Positions 63,414-64,000 of a stretch of DNA of 64,000 bases are shown piece by piece. Origin of the DNA: Streptomyces sclerotialus. Lineage in GTDB: Bacteria; Actinomycetota; Actinomycetes; Streptomycetales; Streptomycetaceae. The notes beneath the pieces were generated by a model. That model did no database searches. It was not told the DNA's origin and saw only the letters and a list, made by a program, of their open reading frames with translations. A program made the position numbers and the translations under genes. The number at the start of each line of letters is the position of its first letter. Position 1 is the stretch's first letter. Location: contig JODX01000007.1 of the NCBI GenBank assembly GCA_000719105.1, positions 124,001-188,000 of the forward strand, written 5' to 3'.

Positions 63414-63862
63414 GGCGTGACTCGCTTCCGTCGACGGCGGCTCGGTCCGCGTGGCGGAGGGAGGGGCTCCACGCGGCAAGGCCGCAGCGTAGTCCTCCGG
63501 CCCGGCGATGCAGCCGATCCCGCGCGGGTGTGTACGAGCCGTACGGCCCGGAGGAGGGGCGGGTTCCCGGCGAACGGCGGAGATCCGGTCACCCCTGGGT
63601 GGGCGCGTCCCGCCGGTGTTTGACCGTCCGATTCCACCGCCCGTCGTGACGCGCCGGCGGCGGGTTCCGGCCGGTGTCTACGCCGTTCGTCGGGCTACCG
63701 CGGGGAGAGCGCGGTGGACCCTCTGGCCCATGCGGGGTGTCACCGAAAAATCTACGGCTTCCGCATCGTTGAGCAGGACAACTTCCCGCCCCAGCCCTTG
63801 CGGGAACATGATCGGCCTACATACGGTGTCCTTACGCGAGGTTCTCCCGTGGAGGATGGGTC
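63414..63862. other. Intergenic region with a possible promoter
   Basis: No gene is supported in this 450-bp divergent spacer. TTGCGG (63798-63803), an 18-bp spacer and TACGGT (63822-63827) form a weak promoter candidate for the gene at the right edge. A GGAGG ribosome site lies at 63851-63855. Confidence 0.4.
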
Positions 63863-64000
63863 ATGACGGAAATTCTTGTGCGTGAGGGTGCGGAGGAGCG
63901 AGTTCCTCCCGTGGACAGGGTGGTGGATCACCCGGCCTGGCCCGTGCTCAAGGACGCGGTCGAGCGGATCCGGCCATGGCAGTCCAAGGACGGCTCCATC
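63863..64000 (+). CDS. DUF6421-like protein, N-terminal part only
   Basis: 46 codons from an ATG behind GGAGG to the window's edge. The visible sequence (REGAEERVPPVDRVVDHPAW, then PVLKDAVERIRPWQSKDGSI) resembles, from memory, the start of a streptomycete protein family called DUF6421. Function unknown; the rest lies outside the window. Confidence 0.6.
   Translation, partial: MTEILVREGAEERVPPVDRVVDHPAWPVLKDAVERIRPWQSKDGSI

Noticed and set aside
1..64000. CRISPR arrays, tRNA or rRNA genes, insertion sequences, integrases or phage genes
   Set aside because: I looked on both strands and saw no regularly spaced repeats, no tRNA-like cloverleaf sequences, and no transposase or recombinase motifs.

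Overview
The window is chromosomal DNA of a Streptomyces-type actinomycete. The evidence is very high GC with strong third-position bias, many GTG and TTG starts, IdeR/DmdR-type iron boxes, and gene families typical of the genus (2-methylisoborneol enzymes with an EshA-like shell protein, latex-clearing protein, a DasR-like and a CebR-like site, SpoIIE phosphatases). I see no rRNA, tRNA, insertion sequence, integrase, CRISPR array or replication origin.

Left edge (1-2589, minus strand): the end of a TRAP-type permease gene and an unusual dehydrogenase-RraA fusion, headed by a perfect palindrome. After these comes a gene-poor stretch with a possible degraded reductase fragment and a short tandem repeat.

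Siderophore cluster (2590-28980, all plus strand): two iron-box-controlled transcription units. The first (dhbA, dhbE, dhbB) together with dhbC makes and activates 2,3-dihydroxybenzoate (DHB). The second encodes an ornithine N5-hydroxylase, an MbtH protein, isochorismate synthase, a free-standing aryl carrier protein, a siderophore-interacting reductase, a complete FecBCD-type importer, a 3345-residue NRPS (C-A-T-E-C-A-T-E-C), an MFS exporter, a DAHP synthase, a hydroxyornithine formyltransferase and a guanidine-modifying-superfamily protein lacking two catalytic residues. Together they predict a mixed catecholate-hydroxamate siderophore: DHB, then two D-configured residues, released by a terminal condensation domain onto a soluble amine. 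I infer the second residue to be N5-formyl-N5-hydroxyornithine. The class recalls mirubactin, rhodochelin and chlorocatechelin, but the exact product cannot be read from the sequence.

29-31.7 kb: a Tat-exported rubber oxygenase (Lcp) with every key residue conserved, convergent with a TetR-type protein carrying two DNA-binding domains.

31.8-35.3 kb (minus strand): a translationally coupled operon for a family 2B (cyclic-nucleotide-domain) encapsulin shell protein and a 2-methylisoborneol-synthase-like terpene cyclase, followed by GPP C-methyltransferase. This looks like an encapsulated terpene-cyclase nanocompartment.

35.6-53.5 kb: housekeeping and accessory genes. They include a HAD phosphatase, an Lrp regulator divergent from a FUSC protein, a lactonase behind a DasR-like site, a chelatase-fold protein without metal ligands, a GlcNAc-kinase-like protein, uracil-DNA glycosylase, a beta-propeller protein, a secreted esterase with a cellulose-binding module behind a CebR-like box, a secreted SGNH hydrolase, a PAS-GAF-SpoIIE-HATPase phosphatase, an Old Yellow Enzyme divergent from an ArsR repressor with clear operators, and a ferredoxin reductase.

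53.5-64 kb: DUF305 and LVIVD secreted proteins, a TetR regulator whose tail is encoded by its neighbour's terminator, PAP2, M56 and DUF5134 membrane proteins, a FUSC-MarR operon with a perfect 20-bp operator, VOC, GNAT and GDPD enzymes, and the start of a DUF6421-like gene cut by the right edge.
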